Origin: Mikania micrantha
Lineage: Eukaryota > Streptophyta > Magnoliopsida > Asterales > Asteraceae
DNA length: 64,000 nt
NCBI GenBank assembly: GCA_009363875.1
Contig: CM018682.1
Location: 58,612,031-58,676,030, forward strand
Direction: 5' to 3'
Part shown: positions 10,482-23,460 of the stretch, in pieces
How positions within the stretch are numbered: the first letter of the stretch is position 1
Layout: every line of letters begins with the position of its first letter
The notes under the pieces: generated by a model
What the model saw: only the letters and a program-made list of their open reading frames with translations
Database searches by the model: none
What the model was told of the DNA's origin: nothing
Made by a program: the position numbers and the translations under genes

Positions 10482-13400
10482 CTAATCAGCTCCAGCATGT
10501 ATCCTGAACACCATACAAATACGAATGACTCTCATGAACTGCATGGCTTGTTCTATGTCAGCAACATCAAAGAACATCTGATGAAGGTACAGAATCTTGA
10601 CATCACTGTGAGATAGATTGGTCAACCACATCAGATCAAATATGCGTTCAGTCTCCCACTTCTTCTCTTTGCACATCACAATTACAGCCTCTCCAGTACG
10701 CCCGTCATAGTTCCACCATCGGAAGCCTTCCATAAAGTCTTGACGCATCTTCCTCAAAGGAATCTTCTTCATGACTTAAGGAGGAAGCCACTTCAGGATA
10801 ACTTTATGCTTTCGGGTATCTCCATCAATCTCTGGCAAGTAATATCTTTCAGGATGCTGAGGCCTGAAGTTCACCCACCTCTTTCTGTACTCGTACTAGA
10901 TCTGTCTGGAGAACCAATCTGACATCCCTAAGCCATCGCTGCATAACATCTTCAAGCGCTCAAGTTGATTGACTTCGAATCCTGGCAGCATCTTGAAATC
11001 ATGTGGATGCTTCAAATAATCAATTCCTCTTTCTCTCTTTACCGCATAGCATCCCAAATCATGAAAGTATGCCCAGCTGAGATTCTGACCTCTAGCTTTG
11101 TAGCCTTTGGTCCTATATAGTTTGGTGTGTGTAGATGGCATCTTCACATTGTTTTCCATCTTTAGGGTCTTCCAGTACGCTTTCCATTCTTCTTTTCTTT
11201 GTTGAATGTCATCAGCTGAAGACTTACTAACACTGACTTGTTCTTCTACATATCTGCTCAGCATTTCTTCAGTGGCTTGATCAAAGAGATCAGTGAAGGT
11301 TGGTAGTTCATCCTTAGCCGATGTATACTTTGCAGTTTCCTCCTCTGTTATGTCTTCCAGAATAACTTCATCAACATCATCAAAAATTTCTTGAGATGGC
11401 TCATCAAAAACCGGAGCTGATGTGTCATCGATCACAACCTCGTCAGGATTCAACCTGAACAACTCAGCGATCTGCTCCTTTGATAAACAGTGGACAATAT
11501 CCCCCTCCAATTTATCGTAGCTCACTGAGTGCTGTATAATGCCCTGAGCGTCCAGAATCATAGTAAGTGTCTCATCCAGTCGACGTCTCAGGGGCATAGC
11601 TTCGACTTCCTCAGTAGCTGTAGGTTCTTCAGTCTGAGCAGGAGGAGGAGAAGGAGCTTTAGCACCCTTATCGTGCTTTGTCTTTGTGCGTATCTCAGGA
11701 GGAGGGGCTTGGTCATCATCATTATCATCATCATCAGAACTGGAAGAACCCGTAGACCCACTCCCTGATCCATCCTGATCATCACCATCAGAGTCATCAT
11801 CTTTGCCTGACTCCTCATAATCAACCTTCTCCTCATCAGATTCCTCTTCTTCTTCTTCATCTTCTTTTTCTTCTTCTTCTTCTTTCTTTGCATCTGAATC
11901 ATCGGAGTTGGCTGTGGTGCCTTCGATCCTTGGAGTGCCCTCTTTAAGACTTTCAAGCTGTTCTTCAAGTCAGGCGTTCTCGTCTTCCAAAGACAGGATC
12001 CTGTTACTGAAATCAGTGGCAGTCAAAGCCAACTGATTGTGCTCATCAATGTACTTGAGCAGTTGTTCTTCCTGTTGAGCTGATCTCACTCTCAGATCTG
12101 CCCGTTGATCTGCTGCCTGAAGTAACAACGCATCATGATTAGTTATCCTCTGAGTGGGCTGAGCAATCAGTTGTTCCTGCTCTCTGTTCTTCTGCTCCTA
12201 CTTCAGGTTCCTTTCCATCAATCTAAGGACCATACTGTTCAGTGTACTCAACTGCTCGACCACTGACACAGTAGGTATGATCACATCAGCTCGTGTGGTG
12301 GAAGGACTAGCAAAGGCAGCAGTGTATATAGGAGCCTGAACAACAGAGGTGGTCAGAGGGACGATTGTAGAACGTGTAGGAACAGCCCTTGACCTGGCCA
12401 GTGAAGAAACTGCAACTGCTGCCTCTGATGTAACAGTTGTTGTAGCAGCAGTCAACAGTTCTGACCTCCTCTGAAAGAGAAACCTAGCCCTTTTCCTCCT
12501 GCCTGCGGGAGATGATGTAGCCTGAGTAGCAGCAACAATAACAGCTGCAGTGGCTAGAGAAGAGGTACGTGGAGGAGGTGAGATATCAAACTCAGGAACA
12601 AATGAAGGATCAGTGATCTCTTCAAGCTCGACTTCAATTCGTTTCCTCCTCCTCTTCATCAGTCTACCTCCCACCCAAACATCCTCAAACTCATCATCAG
12701 GAATGTCCACTGAATCTGAACAATTTGCACCTTCACCTTCACCTCCAGCCTCACCACCTTCATCCTCTGAGTCATCTGAATCCTCCTTGTCTTTTGCTGA
12801 GGTAGTACCAGTCATATCAAGTGGAGTAGAAACTGTGGATGTAGTGGTGGCCATAAAATCCAGATCCATCAAGGAATCAATATCCACATCATCATCAGCA
12901 GCAACAGATGTACTAACTCCAGCAACTGTGCTAACAACAACTGCACTAACCCCCGTCACTCCAACCTCAAAAGTACTAAGACTAGCAGTGGTAACAATGA
13001 CATCGACAGTCGAACTAAAACCAACACTAACACCACTAACACCACTAACACCAGCCTCTGAATCACCTTCACCACCATCTCCATCAACACCCTCATCACC
13101 AGGAACAACTATATCCTCCATGTCTGAATCTGAGTCGACGTGTCTCCATCTCCTACCAACTGGAGCTACGTAATCAGGTCTCAGAAGATGACCAAACAGT
13201 GTACGTACTATAGGCTTCCTCTCCTTTCCTCTGTATGACATCACTCTATTGAGAGTAATGTCATTCATATGCTCCAAGCTAATAATATTAGCTTTGATCT
13301 TCTGCAAATATGGTAACTGAGCATCAATCAACTACTAGAGGAACCGAGGATACATGAGAAACTTCTTATCTCCCTTGAGTGCCACATTCTCCTTCATGTG

Positions 13401-13897
13401 CGAAAAGATCATCTCTGAGAAATTGAAGGGCCTGTTCAGCACCAAGGCAACGAATGCACACTGAATTGTCTCCCTTATATCATCAAAACCGCCTCTCCTA
13501 GATCCTAGGCAGTGAATGAGCACGTGTGCTAGATACTTGAATTGAGGAGACGTGTACTCCTTGTTAAGAATCCCTGCTCCAAGATCACCTTCATACTTGC
13601 ACCGCATGAAACATCCACGAACTAAGTAGCGGTCAAGCATATATAATCACATCATATAATCACATCATGACCTTGTACCTTCCCTCTAATAACTGGTGGA
13701 TCAACCTCACAGTCTATGTCAGCAGATGTCCAGAAATTCTGTTGATGAGACTGATAGGGGACATGAACAGTAGAGATGGCAGCAAAAATCCTGGAGCGCC
13801 TCAGAAATGTGATGATCTCAGTGAAGTGTCGAGCATTTGGCGTGGTGAGATCCAGATGTGGACAGATGTTGTTTGTCACTGATTTGTATCCAGCCAT
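10482..13897 (-). pseudogene. Env-like extra frame of the copia element, broken by stops
   Basis: It is read from the ATG at 13895-13897 (MAGYKSV). The N-terminal part (13652-13897) is followed, after a small duplication of GATGTGATTATAT that breaks the frame, by a conserved block (13335-13640: GDLGAG, LIHCLGSRRGGFDD, FLMYPRF). From 13640 down to 10482 essentially one frame is kept, interrupted only by stops: two adjacent TAGs at 13332-13337, then stops at 12198, about 11970, 10896 and about 10776. Downstream of the conserved block lie a Ser/Thr/Val-rich segment, a glutamine/glutamate coiled-coil-like segment (about 11970-12200), a very acidic D/E/S stretch (about 11650-11960) and a C-terminal block (10482-11597). 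I see no convincing signal peptide or fusion peptide, so 'env-like' is positional only. From memory this is a family common in Asteraceae. Its function is unknown. Confidence 0.75.
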
Positions 13898-15211
13898 ACT
13901 GAAAAATAGAGAAATACACAAGTTAGGATTATTCAGTTGAACAATAAAATCAAATCAGAACAATGAACACTTAGATCATTTGGCCGAATGGAATAGATTA
14001 GGCCGAATGTCTTTTGGTCGAAAGAACATATTGGCCGAATGTCTTTTGGTCGAATGAACATATTGGCCGAATGAGCCATTCGCCAAATGGCGACATTCGG
14101 CTGACTGTTGAGATTCAAGTTCCAGTTGATAGATCTTCAAATCAGTCCACAAAAGTTACATTTCCATACTCAGAAATGACCGATTAGCACTTTTAAAACT
14201 GGTCACATGTGGTTTAGAGTTCATTTTGATCATCTATTCAAAGGCAATAATTAGAAACCCTAAAACCCTAGATTCGGGACTGTTTTCTGAGATTCCACGG
14301 TCAAAATTCTGTTTCTTTGGATCCACAAATACCTGTAATGATTGCACAATGATTATCAGCAAATAAAGCGGTTTGGTCCAAGGAAATCAAAGAACAATTG
14401 AAATTTTGTGGTTCGGGCGAATGAGGAACACAGTGGCGAGAGAATGTGAAGGGGAGAATGAGGGTAGTTCGGCCGAATTAACTATTTAAATAGTACCAGT
14501 CATTCACCGAATGACTCCAGCGAATGAGTTGTTTCTCCCGAAATTCATTCCCCGAATGAGATCCATTCTCAATTTTCATTCGACGAATGAACCAACGAAT
14601 GGCTTCCTTCGACCCATTTTTATTCGGTCGAATAAGTCATTCGTACGAATAAGACCTTGCACTCACAAACACAACTTGATTTCAAAATTTAACATTACGA
14701 TCTGTTAAATGGGTGCCATTATGAAGATAAGTCTGGTTGGTTAAGGATTCAGATATGACAGACATCCGAACTTACAAATGATCATCTTAAAACAAAATTT
14801 GAAAATAGAAACTCTTTTTGTGTTTTCTGAAACAAAATACAACTGTACAACTAGCAACCAATAACAACGAAACACATATTTTGTGAGAAGTCGATTGAGA
14901 AAATAACACATACACCTAATCACATCAAATCAGCATCACTGAATGTTCCACTTCAAACACCTTTGTTTTATGATATGATTACTGATATATTTGTCCATTT
15001 TAAGCTTTTCAATACAAAACTTCTAAACTCATTTGATGATTACTCATGTTTTCTGACTGAGTTACCCATTTTATTTTAACCAGAAAAGATCAAAAGTAGT
15101 TTGTAACTCATCTCTGCACAGCTTAGAACCTAACATCATAAATTCTATAAGGTTCCAAATTATTTTCTTTTTGTATTTTTCTTTTGTCTCTCATGATCAA
15201 CACATTCTCAA

Positions 15212-15480
15212 GGACGGATTCAGCTAGGTCTTTACAAAGCAGTATGGCACGTATACAGACCTGTGTTGATATGATTAACTTGTTCTATCCAAATGGACGG
15301 CTTCAGCTAGGTCTTTACGAAGCAATATGGCACGTGTTTGGAATCGCACTTATTTTATTTTTGTATTTTTACAAGCTTAATATCAGCTTGATTTTATTTT
15401 ATTTTCTTATGATTCAATCATTCTCATCTGAATGGACGGCTTCAGCTAGGTCTTTACAAAGCAATATGGCACGTGTACAG
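15212..15480. repeat. Three 47-bp repeats with G-box, in the pol/env spacer
   Basis: Copies start at about 15212, 15295 and 15434 and share GGACGG, TTCAGCTAGGTCTTTAC, AAGCA, TATGGCACGT. The second and third contain CACGTG, a plant G-box core. The set recurs in the other tandem units at +3,408 and +6,816 (about 18620-18888 and 22028-22296), giving nine copies in the element. Confidence 0.85.
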
Positions 15481-15830
15481 ATTTGAATTCATGAACCATT
15501 GGAAACCTTATTAGATCCTATGATGACAGGTGTATGCCTGATTTGAGTCAAAAACTGTTTCTCACTTAGTTGGTTTTCTAAAACAGATCCCACGAGTCAG
15601 ATTTTCTAAGTTATCACAAATTGTCTATACATTATGTAAAGTCAGCCTATCAGTACATCTATTCACAATTCTCATGTGTTTTCAGCTTACACATTCACCT
15701 CAGCTTTTAAGACATAATAGGCTAACACATTATTTTCTCAAAGACGACTTTATCATTTTTATGATTTTTAATTGTTTTTTGTATTTTTCAAATTTTTTAA
15801 ATGTTTTTGGTTTTTCAAATAACATACTTT

Positions 15831-15842
15831 TTCTCCCCCTGA
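15831..15842 (-). promoter_or_regulatory. Internal polypurine-like tract in the copia spacer
   Basis: The minus strand reads TCAGGGGGAGAA, sharing AGGGGGAGA with the true tract at 10414-10427. It lies between pol and the env-like frame and recurs at 19239-19250 and 22647-22658. It could act as a second plus-strand primer, but this is inferred from likeness alone. Confidence 0.45.
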
Positions 15843-16651
15843 AAACCTAAAACAGAAAATCTTTTTGAGTTTTTGATTAAAGAAATGAAATAACAGAAAA
15901 ACTTATCAATGAAAAAATAAAACAAAATGAAACTAACTAATAAAATCGATGATTATTTGTTAGATTCAGATGAAGGAAGGACTTCATCCTTTTGAAAAAC
16001 ACCATTAGCCGATAGCAGATATAAAAATGTAGGTTTATCAAAAGCTTTTGTAAAAAGATCGGTTTTCTGGTGATCGGTGTGTATTTTAACAACATTGATG
16101 AGTTTCTTTTCGAAACAATCACGTATGAAGTGATATTTGATATCGATGTGTTTGGTTTTCGAGTGCTGAACTGGATTCTTAGTGACAGCTATGGCGGCAG
16201 TATTATCAACATAGATAGGAAAGTTAAAAAATGTAACCCATAGTCCCTGAGTTGCAGTTGTATCCAGATGATTTGAGAACAGCAACTGGCAGCAGCAATG
16301 TATTCAGCTTCACAGATTGAAGTAGACACCGACGTTTGCTTCTTACACTGCCAGGTAACTAATCGGGTTCCAAAGAATTGACATCCCGCGGACGTTGACT
16401 TGAAGTCTCTTTTTCATCCGCAATAATTTAAATCACTGTATGCAGTAAGCTCAAAATTATCATCATTAGGGTACCATATGCCAATATCCGGTGTACCCTT
16501 CAGATAACTCATAATCCTCTTCACAACAATCAGATGTGATACTCTTGGTTTTGACTGATAACGAGCACACAAGCATGTGGCGAACATGATATCTGGCCAA
16601 GAAGCAATAAGATACATAAGAGATCCAATCATTCCTCGGTACAGACATATG

Positions 16652-19600
16652 CTCTATTGAGAGTAATGTCATTCATATGCTCCAAGCTAATAATATTAGC
16701 TTTGATCTTCTGCAAATATGGTAACTGAGCATCAATCAACTACTAGAGGAACCGAGGATACATGAGAAACTTCTTATCTCCCTTGAGTGCCACATTCTCC
16801 TTCATGTGCGAAAAGATCATCTCTGAGAAATTGAAGGGCCTGTTCAGCACCAAGGCAACGAATGCACACTGAATTGTCTCCCTTATATCATCAAAACCGC
16901 CTCTCCTAGATCCTAGGCAGTGAATGAGCACGTGTGCTAGATACTTGAATTGAGGAGACGTGTACTCCTTGTTAAGAATCCCTGCTCCAAGATCACCTTC
17001 ATACTTGCACCGCATGAAACATCCACGAACTAAGTAGCGGTCAAGCATATATAATCACATCATATAATCACATCATGACCTTGTACCTTCCCTCTAATAA
17101 CTGGTGGATCAACCTCACAGTCTATGTCAGCAGATGTCCAGAAATTCTGTTGATGAGACTGATAGGGGACATGAACAGTAGAGATGGCAGCAAAAATCCT
17201 GGAGCGCCTCAGAAATGTGATGATCTCAGTGAAGTGTCGAGCATTTGGCGTGGTGAGATCCAGATGTGCACAGATGTTGTTTGTCACTGATTTGTATCCA
17301 GCCATACTGAAAAATAGAGAAATACACAAGTTAGGATTATTCAGTTGAACAATAAAATCAAATCAGAACAATGAACACTTAGATCATTTGGCCGAATGGA
17401 ATAGATTAGGCCGAATGTCTTTTGGTCGAAAGAACATATTGGCCGAATGTCTTTTGGTCGAATGAACATATTGGCCGAATGAGCCATTCGCCAAATGGCG
17501 ACATTCGGCTGACTGTTGAGATTCAAGTTCCAGTTGATAGATCTTCAAATCAGTCCACAAAAGTTACATTTCCATACTCAGAAATGACCGATTAGCACTT
17601 TTAAAACTGGTCACATGTGGTTTAGAGTTCATTTTGATCATCTATTCAAAGGCAATAATTAGAAACCCTAAAACCCTAGATTCGGGACTGTTTTCTGAGA
17701 TTCCACGGTCAAAATTCTGTTTCTTTGGATCCACAAATACCTGTAATGATTGCACAATGATTATCAGCAAATAAAGCGGTTTGGTCCAAGGAAATCAAAG
17801 AACAATTGAAATTTTGTGGTTCGGGCGAATGAGGAACACAGTGGCGAGAGAATGTGAAGGGGAGAATGAGGGTAGTTCGGCCGAATTAACTATTTAAATA
17901 GTACCAGTCATTCACCGAATGACTCCAGCGAATGAGTTGTTTCTCCCGAAATTCATTCCCCGAATGAGATCCATTCTCAATTTTCATTCGACGAATGAAC
18001 CAACGAATGGCTTCCTTCGACCCATTTTTATTCGGTCGAATAAGTCATTCGTACGAATAAGACCTTGCACTCACAAACACAACTTGATTTCAAAATTTAA
18101 CATTACGATCTGTTAAATGGGTGCCATTATGAAGATAAGTCTGGTTGGTTAAGGATTCAGATATGACAGACATCCGAACTTACAAATGATCATCTTAAAA
18201 CAAAATTTGAAAATAGAAACTCTTTTTGTGTTTTCTGAAACAAAATACAACTGTACAACTAGCAACCAATAACAACGAAACACATATTTTGTGAGAAGTC
18301 GATTGAGAAAATAACACATACACCTAATCACATCAAATCAGCATCACTGAATGTTCCACTTCAAACACCTTTGTTTTATGATATGATTACTGATATATTT
18401 GTCCATTTTAAGCTTTTCAATACAAAACTTCTAAACTCATTTGATGATTACTCATGTTTTCTGACTGAGTTACCCATTTTATTTTAACCAGAAAAGATCA
18501 AAAGTAGTTTGTAACTCATCTCTGCACAGCTTAGAACCTAACATCATAAATTCTATAAGGTTCCAAATTATTTTCTTTTTGTATTTTTCTTTTGTCTCTC
18601 ATGATCAACACATTCTCAAGGACGGATTCAGCTAGGTCTTTACAAAGCAGTATGGCACGTATACAGACCTGTGTTGATATGATTAACTTGTTCTATCCAA
18701 ATGGACGGCTTCAGCTAGGTCTTTACGAAGCAATATGGCACGTGTTTGGAATCGCACTTATTTTATTTTTGTATTTTTACAAGCTTAATATCAGCTTGAT
18801 TTTATTTTATTTTCTTATGATTCAATCATTCTCATCTGAATGGACGGCTTCAGCTAGGTCTTTACAAAGCAATATGGCACGTGTACAGATTTGAATTCAT
18901 GAACCATTGGAAACCTTATTAGATCCTATGATGACAGGTGTATGCCTGATTTGAGTCAAAAACTGTTTCTCACTTAGTTGGTTTTCTAAAACAGATCCCA
19001 CGAGTCAGATTTTCTAAGTTATCACAAATTGTCTATACATTATGTAAAGTCAGCCTATCAGTACATCTATTCACAATTCTCATGTGTTTTCAGCTTACAC
19101 ATTCACCTCAGCTTTTAAGACATAATAGGCTAACACATTATTTTCTCAAAGACGACTTTATCATTTTTATGATTTTTAATTGTTTTTTGTATTTTTCAAA
19201 TTTTTTAAATGTTTTTGGTTTTTCAAATAACATACTTTTTCTCCCCCTGAAAACCTAAAACAGAAAATCTTTTTGAGTTTTTGATTAAAGAAATGAAATA
19301 ACAGAAAAACTTATCAATGAAAAAATAAAACAAAATGAAACTAACTAATAAAATCGATGATTATTTGTTAGATTCAGATGAAGGAAGGACTTCATCCTTT
19401 TGAAAAACACCATTAGCCGATAGCAGATATAAAAATGTAGGTTTATCAAAAGCTTTTGTAAAAAGATCGGTTTTCTGGTGATCGGTGTGTATTTTAACAA
19501 CATTGATGAGTTTCTTTTCGAAACAATCACGTATGAAGTGATATTTGATATCGATGTGTTTGGTTTTCGAGTGCTGAACTGGATTCTTAGTGACAGCTAT

Positions 19601-20059
19601 GGCGGCAGTATTATCAACATAGATAGGAAAGTTAAAAAATGTAACCCATAGTCCCTGAGTTGCAGTTGTATCCAGATGATTTGAGAACAGCAACTGGCAG
19701 CAGCAATGTATTCAGCTTCACAGATTGAAGTAGACACCGACGTTTGCTTCTTACACTGCCAGGTAACTAATCGGGTTCCAAAGAATTGACATCCCGCGGA
19801 CGTTGACTTGAAGTCTCTTTTTCATCCGCAATAATTTAAATCACTGTATGCAGTAAGCTCAAAATTATCATCATTAGGGTACCATATGCCAATATCCGGT
19901 GTACCCTTCAGATAACTCATAATCCTCTTCACAACAATCAGATGTGATACTCTTGGTTTTGACTGATAACGAGCACACAAGCATGTGGCGAACATGATAT
20001 CTGGCCAAGAAGCAATAAGATACATAAGAGATCCAATCATTCCTCGGTACAGACATATG
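16652..20059 (-). repeat. 3,408-bp tandem unit, copy 2
   Basis: It is near-identical to copies 1 and 3 and flanked on both sides by the same novel junction (GTACAGA, then CATATG, then CTCTATTG). It encodes an RNase H tail and the N-terminal env-like piece, but neither is connected to the rest of its gene. Confidence 0.95.
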
Positions 20060-23000
20060 CTCTATTGAGAGTAATGTCATTCATATGCTCCAAGCTAATA
20101 ATATTAGCTTTGATCTTCTGCAAATATGGTAACTGAGCATCAATCAACTACTAGAGGAACCGAGGATACATGAGAAACTTCTTATCTCCCTTGAGTGCCA
20201 CATTCTCCTTCATGTGCGAAAAGATCATCTCTGAGAAATTGAAGGGCCTGTTCAGCACCAAGGCAACGAATGCACACTGAATTGTCTCCCTTATATCATC
20301 AAAACCGCCTCTCCTAGATCCTAGGCAGTGAATGAGCACGTGTGCTAGATACTTGAATTGAGGAGACGTGTACTCCTTGTTAAGAATCCCTGCTCCAAGA
20401 TCACCTTCATACTTGCACCGCATGAAACATCCACGAACTAAGTAGCGGTCAAGCATATATAATCACATCATATAATCACATCATGACCTTGTACCTTCCC
20501 TCTAATAACTGGTGGATCAACCTCACAGTCTATGTCAGCAGATGTCCAGAAATTCTGTTGATGAGACTGATAGGGGACATGAACAGTAGAGATGGCAGCA
20601 AAAATCCTGGAGCGCCTCAGAAATGTGATGATCTCAGTGAAGTGTCGAGCATTTGGCGTGGTGAGATCCAGATGTGCACAGATGTTGTTTGTCACTGATT
20701 TGTATCCAGCCATACTGAAAAATAGAGAAATACACAAGTTAGGATTATTCAGTTGAACAATAAAATCAAATCAGAACAATGAACACTTAGATCATTTGGC
20801 CGAATGGAATAGATTAGGCCGAATGTCTTTTGGTCGAAAGAACATATTGGCCGAATGTCTTTTGGTCGAATGAACATATTGGCCGAATGAGCCATTCGCC
20901 AAATGGCGACATTCGGCTGACTGTTGAGATTCAAGTTCCAGTTGATAGATCTTCAAATCAGTCCACAAAAGTTACATTTCCATACTCAGAAATGACCGAT
21001 TAGCACTTTTAAAACTGGTCACATGTGGTTTAGAGTTCATTTTGATCATCTATTCAAAGGCAATAATTAGAAACCCTAAAACCCTAGATTCGGGACTGTT
21101 TTCTGAGATTCCACGGTCAAAATTCTGTTTCTTTGGATCCACAAATACCTGTAATGATTGCACAATGATTATCAGCAAATAAAGCGGTTTGGTCCAAGGA
21201 AATCAAAGAACAATTGAAATTTTGTGGTTCGGGCGAATGAGGAACACAGTGGCGAGAGAATGTGAAGGGGAGAATGAGGGTAGTTCGGCCGAATTAACTA
21301 TTTAAATAGTACCAGTCATTCATCGAATGACTCCAGCGAATGAGTTGTTTCTCCCGAAATTCATTCCCCGAATGAGATCCATTCTCAATTTTCATTCGAC
21401 GAATGAACCAACGAATGGCTTCCTTCGACCCATTTTTATTCGGTCGAATAAGTCATTCGTACGAATAAGACCTTGCACTCACAAACACAACTTGATTTCA
21501 AAATTTAACATTACGATCTGTTAAATGGGTGCCATTATGAAGATAAGTCTGGTTGGTTAAGGATTCAGATATGACAGACATCCGAACTTACAAATGATCA
21601 TCTTAAAACAAAATTTGAAAATAGAAACTCTTTTTGTGTTTTCTGAAACAAAATACAACTGTACAACTAGCAACCAATAACAACGAAACACATATTTTGT
21701 GAGAAGTCGATTGAGAAAATAACACATACACCTAATCACATCAAATCAGCATCACTGAATGTTCCACTTCAAACACCTTTGTTTTATGATATGATTACTG
21801 ATATATTTGTCCATTTTAAGCTTTTCAATACAAAACTTCTAAACTCATTTGATGATTACTCATGTTTTCTGACTGAGTTACCCATTTTATTTTAACCAGA
21901 AAAGATCAAAAGTAGTTTGTAACTCATCTCTGCACAGCTTAGAACCTAACATCATAAATTCTATAAGGTTCCAAATTATTTTCTTTTTGTATTTTTCTTT
22001 TGTCTCTCATGATCAACACATTCTCAAGGACGGATTCAGCTAGGTCTTTACAAAGCAGTATGGCACGTATACAGACCTGTGTTGATATGATTAACTTGTT
22101 CTATCCAAATGGACGGCTTCAGCTAGGTCTTTACGAAGCAATATGGCACGTGTTTGGAATCGCACTTATTTTATTTTTGTATTTTTACAAGCTTAATATC
22201 AGCTTGATTTTATTTTATTTTCTTATGATTCAATCATTCTCATCTGAATGGACGGCTTCAGCTAGGTCTTTACAAAGCAATATGGCACGTGTACAGATTT
22301 GAATTCATGAACCATTGGAAACCTTATTAGATCCTATGATGACAGGTGTATGCCTGATTTGAGTCAAAAACTGTTTCTCACTTAGTTGGTTTTCTAAAAC
22401 AGATCCCACGAGTCAGATTTTCTAAGTTATCACAAATTGTCTATACATTATGTAAAGTCAGCCTATCAGTACATCTATTCACAATTCTCATGTGTTTTCA
22501 GCTTACACATTCACCTCAGCTTTTAAGACATAATAGGCTAACACATTATTTTCTCAAAGACGACTTTATCATTTTTATGATTTTTAATTGTTTTTTGTAT
22601 TTTTCAAATTTTTTAAATGTTTTTGGTTTTTCAAATAACATACTTTTTCTCCCCCTGAAAACCTAAAACAGAAAATCTTTTTGAGTTTTTGATTAAAGAA
22701 ATGAAATAACAGAAAAACTTATCAATGAAAAAATAAAACAAAATGAAACTAACTAATAAAATCGATGATTATTTGTTAGATTCAGATGAAGGAAGGACTT
22801 CATCCTTTTGAAAAACACCATTAGCCGATAGCAGATATAAAAATGTAGGTTTATCAAAAGCTTTTGTAAAAAGATCGGTTTTCTGGTGATCGGTGTGTAT
22901 TTTAACAACATTGATGAGTTTCTTTTCGAAACAATCACGTATGAAGTGATATTTGATATCGATGTGTTTGGTTTTCGAGTGCTGAACTGGATTCTTAGTG

Positions 23001-23460
23001 ACAGCTATGGCGGCAGTATTATCAACATAGATAGGAAAGTTAAAAAATGTAACCCATAGTCCCTGAGTTGCAGTTGTATCCAGATGATTTGAGAACAGCA
23101 ACTGGCAGCAGCAATGTATTCAGCTTCACAGATTGAAGTAGACACCGACGTTTGCTTCTTACACTGCCAGGTAACTAATCGGGTTCCAAAGAATTGACAT
23201 CCCGCGGACGTTGACTTGAAGTCTCTTTTTCATCCGCAATAATTTAAATCACTGTATGCAGTAAGCTCAAAATTATCATCATTAGGGTACCATATGCCAA
23301 TATCCGGTGTACCCTTCAGATAACTCATAATCCTCTTCACAGCAATCAGATGTGATACTCTTGGTTTTGACTGATAACGAGCACACAAGCATGTGGCGAA
23401 CATGATATCTGGCCAAGAAGCAATAAGATACATAAGAGATCCAATCATTCCTCGGTACAG
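20060..23460 (-). repeat. 3,408-bp tandem unit, copy 3
   Basis: This copy is continuous with the reverse transcriptase on its right (GTACAG then AGTGGCATC at 23461), so it keeps the original RT/RNase H junction. Private differences are T at 21323 and G at 23342. The latter gives the AVKRI form usual for this RNase H region, while copies 1 and 2 share the changed base. Confidence 0.95.

Larger units (their letters stand above)
13244..16651 (-). repeat. 3,408-bp tandem unit, copy 1
   Basis: The unit runs, in minus orientation, from within RNase H through the spacer into the env-like frame up to the codons just after the double stop. Copy 1 is the only one continuous with the rest of the env-like frame and the 3' LTR. 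It differs from the others at 13861 (G; C in copies 2 and 3). It ends with a 6-base CATATG that is not part of the original element sequence. Confidence 0.95.

Noticed and set aside
11588..11968. Minus-strand frame rich in Lys, Met and Leu
   Set aside because: It is an out-of-frame reading of the acidic D/E/S stretch of the env-like frame, which is open in the neighbouring frame.
12550..13173. 207-codon plus-strand open frame rich in Ser, Thr and Pro
   Set aside because: It is exactly antisense to the low-complexity middle of the copia env-like frame; the codon content mirrors that of the minus strand.
14253..14270. Telomere-like AAACCCTAAAACCCTA
   Set aside because: Only two units; such strings are common in plant leaders and occur near several LTR leader starts here. 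Not an interstitial telomere array.
22000..22302. 100-codon plus-strand frame, identical at 15184 and 18592
   Set aside because: Its identity comes from the recent tandem duplication, not selection. It runs through the 47-bp repeats and AT-rich spacer and shows no domain.
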